Source: Hoplostethus atlanticus
Taxonomy: Eukaryota > Chordata > Actinopteri > Trachichthyiformes > Trachichthyidae
DNA length: 64,000 nt
Direction of reading: 5' to 3'
Assembly: GCA_034670405.1 (NCBI GenBank)
Contig: JAXDDX010000148.1
Span: 131,001 to 195,000, forward strand
Under the pieces are notes generated by a model, which was not told where the DNA came from, searched no databases, and saw only the letters and a list, made by a program, of their open reading frames with translations. Positions within the stretch are counted from its first letter, which is position 1; every line of letters starts with the position of its first letter. Both the position numbers and the translations under genes were made by a program. Below are positions 52,612 to 64,000 of this stretch, one piece after another.

Positions 52612-53210
52612 TTTATAACGAGAGTCAATGGGCAAAGATTTTTGCGCCCCAGGCCGGAAATACGTGACCTAGCAGTAACTTTAGACAACGTAGAACAATT
52701 TTAATCTACATTTTATTGCAGATTATACATTCTACTCACTAACTATATAATATTTACCTCGCTCATTTAAAAAAAAAAAAGAAAAAAAGAAAGTAATTTT
52801 TAATGTCTTATTCAATGAAGTCTAGGATGTGGAGAGTGGTGGGGCGGCGCCCTAGCGCCCTCTATTGGCCAGCCGCCACTGTGTGCTACTCCTCATCCCA
52901 CTGGTCATGGAGGTTTACACCCGGCCCTTGGTGGCCTCGGCCTCGTTTTTATCAAAATAACAGAAGACAATTCTAAAAACCAAATATGAAAACTAATATT
53001 TATATCCATCAGTCCCTACCAAAAATAATTGACCACACTGACTAATAATAATATCTATCAGTCTGATATTTTGTATATCAGTAGGTCTGGTAGTCGCCTC
53101 TCAACTCTATGGTGTCCTGTCGTCCAGGTTGTTATCAGAGGAAACCACTAGATGGCAGCCTAACTCGTTCCTGTACATTTCAACTGCCACTGCAGGAGAA
53201 CGTTTCATTA

Positions 53211-54563
53211 CAGTTTTTCTAAATTGTTTAAACTCATTTTCTGAAAATATAGCTCAATTTCACAAAACTCTACACACAAACCGAGTAAGAGTTAGCTGTT
53301 CTGGCAAAATTCTACAAATCTCTTGCAGAATCAAACACTGCATTCAAAATCATGTTCTCTCTTATCAAAACCATATGAACACTGAACACAGGCCGTTATA
53401 CGAATAGCTCTAACTGAGCATCAGTTTCACACTGGTGTGATCAATTTAAAACACTACCATCAAAATACTGTTTCTGTATGTTTTGGCTTCATGAGGCCAT
53501 GTTACATATTCACATGTAGGTTGCAGTTTTATGGTACATACAGTATAAAGACTTATATTATAATATATTATATTATAATACAATACTGTGAATATATCAT
53601 ATAAATATTGCATTGACACAATCATTGTATCAGCATAGGATACAATGCACCTTTGTCTATCCAATGAGCTCCAATTAGGCTAAACTCCCAGAGTCATACT
53701 GTAAACTCATAGTGGATACTGAAATATTGAGATCAGAGAATACACACGTTACCTATTTTGGCAAAACTCACAGTAACTGCACTGATAAGTAAAATGAGAA
53801 ACACTGCAGTAAGAACATGTTTAGACTGTCTGGGGATGTCATGAAGTCAGTGCACAAATACAAAAAGGTAACAAAGCAAATATTTATTTGTTACTGTAAT
53901 ACAGTAAAATGTTCAGCTGACTGAACTAACTGCAAAAAAAATATTTTCGTAGGCCCACAAAAAATAAAAATATAAAATGTGGTGAAACAGATCTGCATGT
54001 AAACCAGTCTGCATCCCGCCTCCGATCCTAATCAGGCCAGAGGACCTCCTCTATCGGCTGCCATGTTCTCCGTGGCCAAGCAAAAACAAAAAAAGCTTCG
54101 GTCATTGTTAGGCCATGATTGAGTACATGGTCAACCAAAGTTTCGATTTTATTAGAAATATTGTCTCACCGCCTTTTTCTTCTTCCTCCTCCTCCTCCTC
54201 CTCCTCCTCGCTCTCCCTCTCTCTGATAGTTGCGCTTCCATTGTTTCAGACACAGAAGAAGTCACCTGATGCCTCTTTTATGCTTTGACAGATAATTGAA
54301 AAGTTTAGCCAATTGAGTTTGAGCAGGTGTGGATGAGTTAGACCAGTTGGTAATCATGTTGAAGGCATTTTGAAGGCCAGTGTTTTCCATGTGAACTAAA
54401 AGGATCTGTGTGTAGAGTAGTGCAAAACTGGGATTTAGAATTGCTATTTGAGTGAAAACAAAGGAATTGTGCTTAGAGTTTTGCCAACAACGTCTTCACC
54501 ATCAGGTTTTCACCATTGTGTGCATAGTTCCAGTTTTTGTGTGTAAACAATTGAGAAAAACTG
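53211..54563. mobile_element. Tc1/mariner-like non-autonomous element, 1353 bp
   Basis: CAGTTTTTCTAAATTGTTTA at the left and its inverse TAAACAATTGAGAAAAACTG at the right are terminal inverted repeats flanked by TA (53209-53210, 54564-54565). No transposase frame remains. Confidence 0.8.
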
Positions 54564-54744
54564 TAATATGAATCTTTCAGCTGTAACGACTCAGAGCCCG
54601 GGGCTCTTATTTTGGAGGTTTTTTCTCAGGCTGATCTGAGCTAAATTAAATGTCTTGTAATAGTCTTCATCCAACATTTCAACAGTACCTTTATTTTGAA
54701 ATCATTCAAATACACGCTCGAGGACACTGGTCGCCTGGAATCCA

Positions 54745-55435
54745 CCCGAAGGTGTGTTAGTGTGTGTTATGTGTGTTAGTGTGTGTTAGTGTTATGTGTG
54801 TTAGTGTGTGTTAGTGTGTTAGTGTGTGTTAGTGTGTGTTATTGTGTGTTAGTGTGTGTGTTAGTGTGCGTCATGTGTGTTAGTGTGCGTTATGTGTGTT
54901 AGTGTGCGTCGTGTGTTAGTGTGTGTTAGTGTGTGTTGTGTGTTATTGTGTGTTAGTGTGTGTGTTAGTGTGTGTTATGTGTGTTAGTGTGTGTCTTATG
55001 TGTGTTAGTGTGTCTTATGTGTGTTAGTGTGTTATTGTGTGTTAGTGTGTGTGTTAGTGTGTGTGTTATGTGTGTTAGTGTGCGTAATGTGTGTTAGTGT
55101 GTCTTATGTGTGTTAGTGTGTCTTATGTGTGTTAGTGTGTGTTATGTGTGTTAGTGTGTGTGTTATGTGTGTTAGTGTGTGTTATGTGTGTTAGTGTGTC
55201 TTATGTGTGTTAGTGTGTGTTAGTGTGTATTTGTGTATTAGTGTTAGTGTGTGTGTTATGTGTGTTAGTGTGTGTTTGTGTGTTAGTGTGTGTGTTATGT
55301 GTGTTAGTGTGTGTTAGTGTGTGTTAGTGTGTTAGTGTGTGTTATGTGTGTTAGTGTGTGTTATGTGTGTTAGTGTGTCTTATGTGTGTTAGTGTTTGTC
55401 AGTGTGTGTTAGTGTGTGTTTGTGTTAGTATGTAG
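54745..55435. repeat. GTGTGTTAGT / GTGTGTTATG minisatellite
   Basis: Around 690 bp of 8- to 10-bp units in variable order. A short AAAGGTCAYCT repeat follows at 55440-55495. Confidence 0.95.
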
Positions 55436-55634
55436 GTCAGTGGGTCACCTAAAGGTCATCTAAAGGTCATCTAAAGGTCACCTAAAGGTCACAGTGTGTT
55501 GAATGCGTTAGAGACTCTTCGTTGCTGGATGTTTTTCTTCTTCTGCTGTGTCGGTGGGGCAGACGGAACGTAACGACGCTTTCACCAGGAAGTTTCCATC
55601 GGTGACTGTCATGTTTATGTTGTGATGTTTGATT

Positions 55635-55668
55635 AGCAGTAGTAGTACTAGCAGTAGTAGTATTAGCA

Positions 55669-55699
<31 letters not shown>

Positions 55700-55775
55700 C
55701 AGTAGTAGTACTAGCAGTAGTAGTAGTAGTAGTATTAGCAGTAGAAGTACTAGCAGCAGTAGTATTAGCAGAAGT
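55635..55775. repeat. (AGT)n microsatellite
   Basis: AGTAGTAGTA with AGC interruptions. Confidence 0.9.
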
Positions 55776-55784
55776 ACATTACAG

Positions 55785-55918
55785 TCTTAGACTTAGCTTT
55801 TATCCAAAGCGAAGGTGAGAGTTCCAACAAGCTAACGAGCCAACAAGCTAACGAGCCAACAAGCTAACGAGCTAACTAACAGTCTCATGCTCTACTGACT
55901 GAGCTAACCGGGCCCACA
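55785..55918 (-). mobile_element. tRNA-derived SINE on the minus strand
   Basis: On the minus strand GGCCCGGTTAGCTCAGTCAG and TAGAGCATGAGACTG form a tRNA A-box head. GCTTTGGATAAAAGCTAAGTC lies at the other end. The middle is a GCTAACGA repeat, so the B box is degraded. Confidence 0.7.
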
Positions 55919-55924
55919 CTAGTA

Positions 55925-56201
55925 GTAGAAGGGATCCCTTGATCCCTTCGGCCCTCCATCCCTTCATCCCGTGATCCCTTCGTCCCTCCATCCCTTCGGC
56001 CCTCCGTCCTGCGATAGTCGATCGCCCCTCTCTCTCCTCCCTCTCTCCTCCATGTTGGACCGGTGACACACCAGTGAACAAAGAGGGATTGTGGGAAAAA
56101 TACCGGCATGCCAGCTTGGCCTTGCATGGCCGTCAGGCAGAAAGCGTTCCACTCCAGTCATTTCTGGACAGATATTTTTGCATAATCCCCCCCCCCCGCT
56201 A

Positions 56202-56230
<29 letters not shown>
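55925..56230. repeat. GATCCCTTCGGCCCTCC repeat, poly-C and (CA)n
   Basis: Degenerate array at 55925-56015; poly-C and (CA)n(TA)n at 56188-56235. Confidence 0.8.
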
Positions 56231-56236
<6 letters not shown>

Positions 56237-56585
56237 AAGGGCATGGACAAAATAGAAGAAACACCACTATGAACTGAGTGTAGGATTCTCTTTGGTTCAT
56301 GATGTTTATTATTTTTAATATTTTATTTTGTTTTATATTTTGTCTAGACCGACGATCAACAATCATACAGGAGAAATCCATCGGCGGAGAGGAGAGAGAC
56401 CAATTTCTCCACCGACAGTAGATAGACCAGAATGCAATGCAGTAGCCAGGATAGACCAGAATGCAATGCAGTGACAAGACATTACCTACACTCTCTCCAC
56501 CTACACATAAAACCCACAGCTGATGCTGCATTCATACCGTAAAAACAAACTGAACGGTGTGAAACCACCGAATCCACCGACGTCC

Positions 56586-57395
56586 ACGGTTAGTCAGCTA
56601 GTTAGTTAGTCAGTCAGTCAGTCAGTCAGCTAGTTAGTTAGTCAGCCAGCCAGTCAGTCAATCAGTCAGTTAGTCAGTCAGTCAGTTAGTTAGTTAGTCA
56701 GTCAGTCAGTCAGTCAGCTAGTTAGTTAGTCAGCCAGTCAGCCAGCCAGTCAGTCAGTCAGTTAGTTAGTTAGTCAGTCAGTCAGTTAGTTAGTCAGTCA
56801 GTCAGTCAGTTAGTTAGTCAGCTAGTTAGTTAGTTAGTTAGTCAGTCAGCTAATTAGTCAGTCGGTCAGCTAGTTAGTTAGTCAGTCAGCCAGCTAGTTA
56901 GTCAGTCAGTCAGTCATTTAGTTAGTCAATTAGTCAGCTAGTTAGTTAGTCAGTCAGTCATTTGGTTAGTTAGTTAGTCAGTCAGTCAGTCAGTCAGTCA
57001 GTCAGTGAGTGAGTAAGTGAGTGAGTGAGCGAGTTAGTTAGTTAGTCAGTCAGTCAGCTAATTAGTCAGTCAGCTAGTTAGTTAGTCAGTCAGTCAGCTA
57101 ATTAGTCAGTCAGTCAGTTAGTTAGTTAGTTAGTCAGTCAGTCAGCTAATTAGTCAGTCAGTCAGTCATTTGGTTAGTTAGTCAGTCAGTCAGTCAGTTA
57201 GTCAGTCAGTCAGTCAGTCAGCTAATTAGTCAGTCAGCTAGTTAGTTAGTTAGTTAGTCAGTCAGCTAATTAGTCAGTCAGTCAGTTAGTTAGTTAGTCA
57301 GTCAGTCAGCTAATTAGTCAGTCAGTCAGCTAGTTAGTTAGTTAGTCAGTCAGCCAGCTAGTTAGTCAGTCAGTCAGTCATTTGGTTAGTTAGTT
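56586..57395. repeat. Long (GTCA/GTTA)n tetranucleotide array
   Basis: Over 800 bp of AGTC/AGTT units with AGCTAGTTAGTTAGTC sub-repeats. Confidence 0.95.
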
Positions 57396-57399
57396 TGTT

Positions 57400-58465
57400 C
57401 TGGTCAGATACTGGCCACACTGCTAATTGTGGAGGTGCCTGGAGTTTAGATTCAGTTACTTCAAAGTTGAAGTCTTTTTTCATGTGGTGCACCCCCCCCC
57501 ACCCCACTAACCCCCCCAACCCCCCCACCCCCACATGGCTAAGACTGACGGACAGTTCAGAGGACTTGGCGAGACGCAGCCCGACTCAATAGTTCCTTTC
57601 AAGATGGTGATTAAAGATTTCTGGTTTAAGTTGCTCTTTGACGCTTCGCTTTTCTTCCTCCTGCTCGTTCCAAAGAGAACAAAAGCTCCAGGCCCCCCCC
57701 TCACAGAGTGGAGATGGGTGATGGAGGGTGGGGGGTGGAGGGTGGAGGGTGGGGTGCTCGGTGCCGGTTGTGCTGGGCGTCCCAGGCTGGCTCTTGTCTG
57801 ACTTGAATTCATGGCAGCCCTTCTCATGCCAGCGTTAATCTGTCTGACACTTGGCCATCTGGTTGCTGCTGTTTAACTCTGGCTGGCGAACACAGTGAGA
57901 GAGAATACAGTAGAACTACAAAGCAAGGTCAAAGGTCACGCCACCTTGACCTTCACTAAATGGAAAGCAGCAGTAAGCAACGTCTAAAGGTCACATCAGA
58001 ACAGCGGAGAAACCCAGATGATTTATTGTGTTCTGGTCGTTTCCACTTTACTTGATAAAAACACTTTAGAACAAAAATCCTAAATAAATGGATTTTCAAC
58101 TCATTTTGTAGCTCTGGGATTTATTTTGTTTCCAACTTATCAAACTTATTTCAGGGTGTTTTAGTCAAATCGTCTCACTGCACTGGCAGATCATTCATTC
58201 ACTTTTTTCAGGGTAAACTGAAGAAGATGATGAAGATGAACTATGAAAATTTTAATCAAACACGTTTCTTGTTTCTTTGTGATTCTTAAAAGACGTCATA
58301 CTGAATTTACTGAAATTTACTGAATCTATTGAAACTTTTAGTTTAGTTTAGCTCAGTTCAGTTCAGTTTAGATTAGATTAGATTAGGTTAGATTTGGTCG
58401 GTGTTGCTGCTGGGGGGGGGGGGGTCTCAGCAGAAAGCCATTTGTGTAGCACAGCTTAAACTTTA
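57400..58465. other. No gene recognised
   Basis: Poly-C tract at 57491-57532, GGAGGGTGG repeats near 57720-57755 and poly-G at 58412-58425. Open frames here have no recognisable domain. Confidence 0.4.
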
Positions 58466-58975
58466 TGACCTTCATTAACTTTTATACATTTATTAACTTT
58501 TATAGCCTTTATTAACCTTTATTAATTTTTATTAACCTTCATTTATTTTTATTTACCTTTATTAACCTTTATTAATTTTATTAACCTTCATTTATTTTTA
58601 TTAACCTTCATTTATTTTTATAAACCTTCATTTATTTTTATTAACCTTTATTAATTTTATTAACCTTTATTAACCTTTATTAATTTTATTAACCTTCATT
58701 TATTTTTATTAACCTTCATTTATTTTTATAAACCTTCATTTATTTTTATTAACCTTTATTAATTTTATTAACCTTTATTAACCTTTATTAATTTTATTAA
58801 CCTTCATTTATTTTTATTAACCTTCATTTATTTTTATAAACCTTCATTTATTTGTATTAACCTTTATTAATTTTATTAACCTTTATTAATTTTATTAACC
58901 TTAATAACCTTCATTTATTTTTATTAACCCTTATTAACCTTTATGTATTATTTTTATTAACCTTTATCTATCCGG
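58466..58975. repeat. AACCTTTATTAATTTTATT minisatellite
   Basis: About 25 AT-rich units with a higher-order unit of roughly 115 bp repeated about three times. Confidence 0.92.
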
Positions 58976-59029
58976 GAAAGACCACACAGCAACATCCACC
59001 CTGCTGCACATTTATACTAGGAGCTGACC

Positions 59030-59150
59030 ATCCATCCATCCATCCATCCATCCATCCATCCTTTCATCCATTATCCATCCATCCATCCACCCATCCATCC
59101 ATCCATCCTTTCATCCATTATCCATCCATCCAGCCATCCATCCATCTAAT
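59030..59150. repeat. (ATCC)n microsatellite
   Basis: CATCCATCCATC runs with CTTTC interruptions. Confidence 0.9.
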
Positions 59151-59559
59151 CCCAAATATTGTTTCTGGTGTGTCAATGAAGCAAAGGGGTTGAAAAATGA
59201 TGAAAACTTGATTTCTATTGTTATTATGTTATTTTAATTTGATCCTTCCACATACATTTTGTTTTCACTTTGATAGAATAGATTTGATAGGACTCAAACA
59301 TCCCAAATAAATGTGTTTATATATATATCACAGTTTAATTGAAACACATTAACTGTCGAGTTGATGTGTTTCATCCTTATATTTCTCTACTCGTTTTAAT
59401 TTATGAGTTTGATTTGATTATTAAAGCTCTGTTGTGTATTCGTATTATTATAGTTTACATCATGTCTATCTGATCAACATCATGTTCAGACTCAGGCTCA
59501 AGTAGATTTGTAGTTTTTGTGTAGGTTGATGTAATAAGAGCCTGCAGTGATACAGTGTT

Positions 59560-60720
59560 CTAGAGAGCATTCATCTTCACCTGTCCACTCGTCTGGTTTC
59601 CCTGCGGTGCTGAAGCAGCCGTCTTTATTCAGATCTGCTGCAGGCTGTGATTAAAGGATCCGGCTGAGGATGGCTCTGTCCGCCCTGCCTGGAGCCACGC
59701 TGTCATTTCCTTCTCCATTCCAGGAAATGAACTAAAAGTAGAAACAGGAAGTCATTTCTGTACCTTATGACCCTGGAAAATATTCAAGCCAGAATAGAAG
59801 CGAGCAGGTTTGGCGAACACTCTGAAAAAGTTTTGTGATTTTGGGAGCGTCGGCTGGAGTTTTCAAAGGCCAGCAGGGAACATATTGGCTGAGCGCACAA
59901 GGTGTGGTAATGCCTGGTGGGCAAGTACTTTAAATGCTAATTCTCCACGCTGTACCACTCCCCACCTCCCACCCTACACCCAAATATCGGCCCCATGTTT
60001 TCCCCCAACCGTGCTAACTACTTCTGAGCCAATCTCTTCCCCCAGATTTCCACTCTCGCTAAGAGTGCCTCCATCACTCGGCTCCCCTGTTGAGTGACCA
60101 CAAACACAAGATGGCTGTCAAAACAGCTAATCCAGATTGCCGAATGAAATGCCGTGGATGTGTTTGTCTGGTATGCAACCAGAGCTAGCTGAGCAGTCAC
60201 GCGTGTTTTGACATGTTGGGGGTGGGGGGACAGTGTTCTGCATGGAGCTAATGGCAGGTCCAGCTGACAGGTACATCATGTAGTTAGCCAGGCAGGTCCG
60301 GCGCTTCGCATCCCTCTGACAGCTCAGTGCTTTTGCCCTAAAAGGCAGATTATGCAGAAGTATGGTTCACTGCTCCCCATCACCAGAGACGCTTTCCTGA
60401 TGGTCAACACCCCAAACATCAGCAGCCCCCCCACCTGCCAGCTCGCACCCGCCCCGGTGTTTATTTGATTGCAGCCCCTCCTGCGTCGAGCCAGCAGGTA
60501 ATTGCGTTGGCATGTGAAACATGAATAATTGTCCATGTTCTGCCACTAACGGCGTGCTGCACCATAGTACTGGTACTATGGTACTGGTACTTCCTCCGCT
60601 AGCTGATAATTGGGACGTTAATTCTTTTTTAAATGACGTTAATTGGTCACACAAGTACATTTCCATGATGCATCTCCGGAACATAAAGCTGCTTTTTAAC
60701 AAAAGTAGCTGAGATTGGAT
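59560..60720. other. Low-repeat non-coding block, possible regulatory region
   Basis: Repeat-poor sequence with no splice-consistent frame. TAATTGGGACGTTAATTC and AATGACGTTAATTGGTC near 60605-60650 contain TAAT homeodomain cores and CRE-like TGACGT words. Confidence 0.3.
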
Positions 60721-60730
60721 GGCAGCGAGT

Positions 60731-60768
<38 letters not shown>
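60731..60768. repeat. (CA)n microsatellite
   Basis: CACACACACA run. Confidence 0.92.
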
Positions 60769-60771
<3 letters not shown>

Positions 60772-61336
60772 CGCCAGCCAAACACAAAGCTAGCAGGCCA
60801 ATTAAAGGATGATGGATGCGTCAACACCAGTCCATTAAATCTGTTTGGTCTGCCTGATTCAGACCAGGAGCTCCGAGCAGCAGACCCCCTGTGGAGAAGC
60901 TGGTCTCTCCTTCGCCAAGGACAAAACACCGCAGACCAAACTGAAGAAACTTTGGTGCTGAGGCCACAAACAGGCGGTTCTTCCAGGGTTCTTTGGTTAG
61001 GATACTGGAACCATAATGGGTCAGAGACCCTCTGATTGGTTAAAATAAAACCTTTCATTAACCAATAAGATATTACCACAGCTAAATGTCTATAGTGACT
61101 TTATATGATCGTATTGCATTTTGTGGTATTTTTATCTCCTGTATTTTATATAATATAATATACTACTACTATACTAAACTATTGCTATATGGATAACATA
61201 GGTTCCTCCTATGACATCACTGTGACATCACTGTGGTTTCCTATAGGGACTTGTAGTTTTTCTGTGATATCTGTATGGATCTAAAATGTATTATAGGGTT
61301 ACTACGAGGCTGTAGACCACAACACTAACCTGGTCT

Positions 61337-61720
61337 GGTCCAGGACCAGTACTACCAGTAATATTGCCCAGTACCAGTACTATCAGTACTATGGTGCAGT
61401 ACCAGTACTATGGTGCAGCACAAATACTATGGTGCAGTACCAGTACTATGACCCAGTACTACAAGTACTATGGTGCAGTACCAGTACTATGGTCCAGTAC
61501 TACCAGTACTATGGTGCAGTACCAGTACTATGGTGCAGTACCAGTACCGGACCATGTTTTTAAGCTGTGTTGGTCCCAGGTGGGTCTGATAGAAATGTAC
61601 CAATACATCTGTTCTGGTTGAGTTACTGATACTGGTACTGGTACTGTACAGTAGTACTGATAGTATTGTTAGTACTGATGGTACTGATAGTACTGGTAGT
61701 ACTGGTAGTACTGGTAGACC
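61337..61720. repeat. CAGTACTATGGTGCAGTAC minisatellite
   Basis: About a dozen units containing the palindrome AGTACT, followed by a GATAGTACTGGTAGT array. Confidence 0.9.
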
Positions 61721-61797
61721 ATATTTCTGTCCTGTACTGTGTCAGTAGCTACTGTACTCAGTAGTCAAGTTCAGTGGTCAAGACACAGGTGACATCA

Positions 61798-61833
<36 letters not shown>

Positions 61834-61905
61834 CCGACAGCAGGACAGAACCGACCCAGCAGAACAGAACCGACCCAGCAGGACAGAACCGACCCAGCAG
61901 GACTG
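61798..61905. repeat. (CA)n and CAGAACCGACCCAGCAGGA repeat
   Basis: (CA)n at 61800-61830, then four 19-bp units. Confidence 0.9.
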
Positions 61906-61967
61906 CCAGCTTGTTATTTCCTAGTGTTCTGTTCTGCTGTCCAACCAGCAGGGGGGCAGACCTGAAC

Positions 61968-63090
61968 CAGGTACACCCGAGAGACCTGGACCTGTTAGAC
62001 CTGAGAGACCTGAACCAGGTACACCTGAGAGACCTGAACCAGGTACACCCGAGAGACCTGGACCTGTTAGACCTGAGAGACCTGAACCAGGTACACCTGA
62101 GAGACCTGAACCAGTTAGACCTGAGAGACCTGAACCAGGTACACATGAGAGACCTGGACCTGTTAGACCTGAGAGACCTGAACCAGTTAGACCTGAGAGA
62201 CCTGAACCAAGTACACCTGAGAGACCTGAACCTGTTAGACCTGAGAGACCTGGACCTGTTAGACCTGAGAGACATGAACCAGTTAGACCTGAGAGACCTG
62301 AACCAAGTACACCTGAGAAACCTGAACCTGTTAGACCTGAGAAACCTGAACCAGTTAAGCCTGAGAGACCTGGACCAGGTACACCTGAGAGACCTGGACC
62401 TGTTAGACCTGAGAGACCTGAACCAGGTACACCTGAGAGACCTGAACCAGTTAGACCTGAGAGACCTGAACCAGGTACACCCGAGAGACCTAGACCTTTT
62501 AGACCTGAGAGACATGAACCAGTTAGACCTGAGAGGCCTGAACCAGGTACACATGAGAGACCTGGACCTGTTAGACCTGAGAGACATGAACCAGTTAGAC
62601 CTGAGAGACCTGAACCAAGTACACCTGAGAAACCTGAACCTGTTAGACCTGAGAAACCTGAACCAGTTAAGACTGAGAGACCTGGACCAGGTACACCTGA
62701 GAGACCTGGACCTGTTAGACCTGAGAGACCTGAACCAGTTAGACCTGAGAGATCTGAACCAGTTAGGCCTGAGAGACCTGGACCTGTTAGACCTGAGAGA
62801 TCTGAACCAGTTAGACCTGAGAGACCTGAACCAAGTACACCTGGGAGATCTGAACCAGTTAGACCTGAGAGACCTGGACCTGTTAGACCTGAGAAACCTG
62901 AACCTGTTAGACCTGAGAGACCTGAACCAGTTAAGCCTGAGAGACCTGGACCAGGTACATCTGAGAGACCTGGACCTGTTAGACCTGAGAAACCTGAACC
63001 TGTTAGACCTGAGAGACCTGAACCAGTTAAGCCTGAGAGACCTGGACCAGGTACACCTGAAAGACCTGGACCTGTTAAACCTGAGAGATC
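61968..63090. repeat. ~1.1-kb minisatellite of CCTGAGAGACCTGAACCAG
   Basis: Units of 18-24 bp with AACCAGTTAGA, GACCTGTTAGA and AACCAGGTACA variants arranged in higher-order blocks. The block at about 62260-62410 recurs near 62580-62710. Both strands stay open, giving open frames of 423 and 269 codons. Confidence 0.95.
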
Positions 63091-63179
63091 TTGGAATGTT
63101 CGTCAGTTTGAATCTCAGCTACAATCTCTCTTCTTCTTCCTGTTTACTACTTTTGATGGCATTTTCAGTGAGTGACATT

Positions 63180-64000
63180 TAGTTCAGAACTATATTGAAG
63201 TTTATATCAACTAATTACAACATTCATCACTTTTACTGAAAGATGAGGGTTAGTATATTGTTATTGTTATTTTTTGTTATTGTTGCTAGCTAGTTACAAC
63301 AGTTAACAGTTACAATCAAAAGTTACTATTGTATAGAGAAGAGAACTTACCTGTAAAATACTTACCTGATTATAAATGTAATCTATAAATGCTGCAGATA
63401 TGATCTTTACATCGTAGAGATACTTACCCTGTTTAACTACATGAATACTTACCTTGTCAGCGTAGCCTCCATTCCTGTTTGTATACTAAAAACTAAACTG
63501 CTGTACGTTGTGTGTTCTCGTATTGCAGGTTCACAAATTTATTTCATTAAACCTTCCAAAGATACACACCTGACTGTTCCCTGGAGGACCTCAGTGCAAT
63601 AAGAAGTTTAGCTGTTGAACTCAATATAGCCTCGCTGGGAGGACGCTGAGGGAGAACAGTACAGAAACAAAGTGCAGGATGAACGGAGGATGATGCGTCC
63701 CACATGTCGATACTCCACACAATATGGAAGTCATCAGAGGACCTCAGAGGGGACAGCACAAGTTTTATTACTAAAGGAGAGATTCACTAACTGACTGGAG
63801 GCATGGGAAACACACACACAGGCTAATATTAGGGAAGTTTCAGGTGAAATTGTCCCTTTAATAAAATGCTGTTGAATCCTTCCAATGCTTGTGATAGTCA
63901 GCAGGGGGCGCACCACGTCAAAAAGCTGCTTAGATGGGATGAGACCTGAGTTTGGTCTCCTCATCTCTTAACCTTAGTGGGTCTAAATGTGATCTGCTGG
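63180..64000. other. No gene seen
   Basis: AT-rich flank, then sequence with no recognisable exon. CAGGTGAAATTGTCCCTTTAA near 63841 is a dispersed word that also occurs, inverted and diverged, near 6137 (AAAGGGACAGTCC) and 40836. Confidence 0.4.

Larger units (their letters stand above)
47107..52881 (-). mobile_element. hAT transposon (ZMYM1/TTF-type), 5.8 kb, with nested insertions
   Basis: Ends CAGCGGCGGCTGG and CCAGCCGCCACTG are 13-bp inverted repeats with one mismatch, flanked by exact 8-bp TGTGCTAC (47099-47106 and 52882-52889). A decayed minus-strand transposase start lies at 47530-47940. Most of the length is foreign sequence nested inside (48041-52611). Confidence 0.88.

Noticed and set aside
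54745..57395. CRISPR-like regular repeats
   Set aside because: Units are contiguous with no unique spacers, and the DNA is vertebrate.
57535..57801. 88-codon frame with a hydrophobic segment
   Set aside because: No splice, conservation or promoter support, and it ends in GGAGGGTGG simple repeats.
61911..63182. 423-codon open frame of DLRDLNQVHL-type repeats, and a 269-codon frame opposite
   Set aside because: It follows the minisatellite exactly, both strands are open, and it has no splice or domain support.

Overview
Eukaryotic, almost certainly teleost fish, genomic DNA. The genes are split into short exons with GT-AG junctions, the introns are full of microsatellites and minisatellites, and the DNA carries fish-type tRNA-derived SINE tails, non-LTR retrotransposon pieces and many hAT elements with 8-bp target duplications. 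Almost all long open frames are repeat artefacts. Five genes survive exon-by-exon reading. Exon joins below were made by matching reading phase across GT-AG sites, without transcript data. || Layout. 2.7-7.3 kb, minus strand: a small type II membrane protein with a coiled-coil, N-glycosylated ectodomain and a GPI-signal-like C-terminus, the architecture of the antiviral factor BST2/tetherin. 9.2-12.1 kb: a dead LINE whose reverse-transcriptase YADD segment is amplified as a 54-bp tandem array, itself split by a hAT transposon. 14.0-17.8 kb, plus strand: two adjacent immunoglobulin genes. The first is leader plus one V domain with no J and no recombination signal. The second is leader, a germline J-like exon and a light-chain-type C1 domain. 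Together they have the layout of a VPREB/IGLL (lambda5) surrogate light chain pair. 20.7-37.3 kb, minus strand: camk4 in eleven exons, its introns loaded with transposons and minisatellites. 42.7-46 kb, plus strand: fam174c in three exons, just downstream of a hAT MITE. 47.1-52.9 kb: a 5.8-kb hAT element containing nested inverted-repeat elements. 53-64 kb: a Tc1-like element, a SINE and long tandem arrays, with no gene I can recognise. || The genes do not form a pathway. CaMK4 is a Ca2+/calmodulin-activated nuclear kinase and Fam174c a small single-pass membrane protein. The immune-type genes (tetherin-like and the Ig pair) lie within 18 kb at the left end. The pair at 14.0-17.8 kb is the best candidate here for something undescribed: teleosts are generally thought to lack a surrogate light chain.
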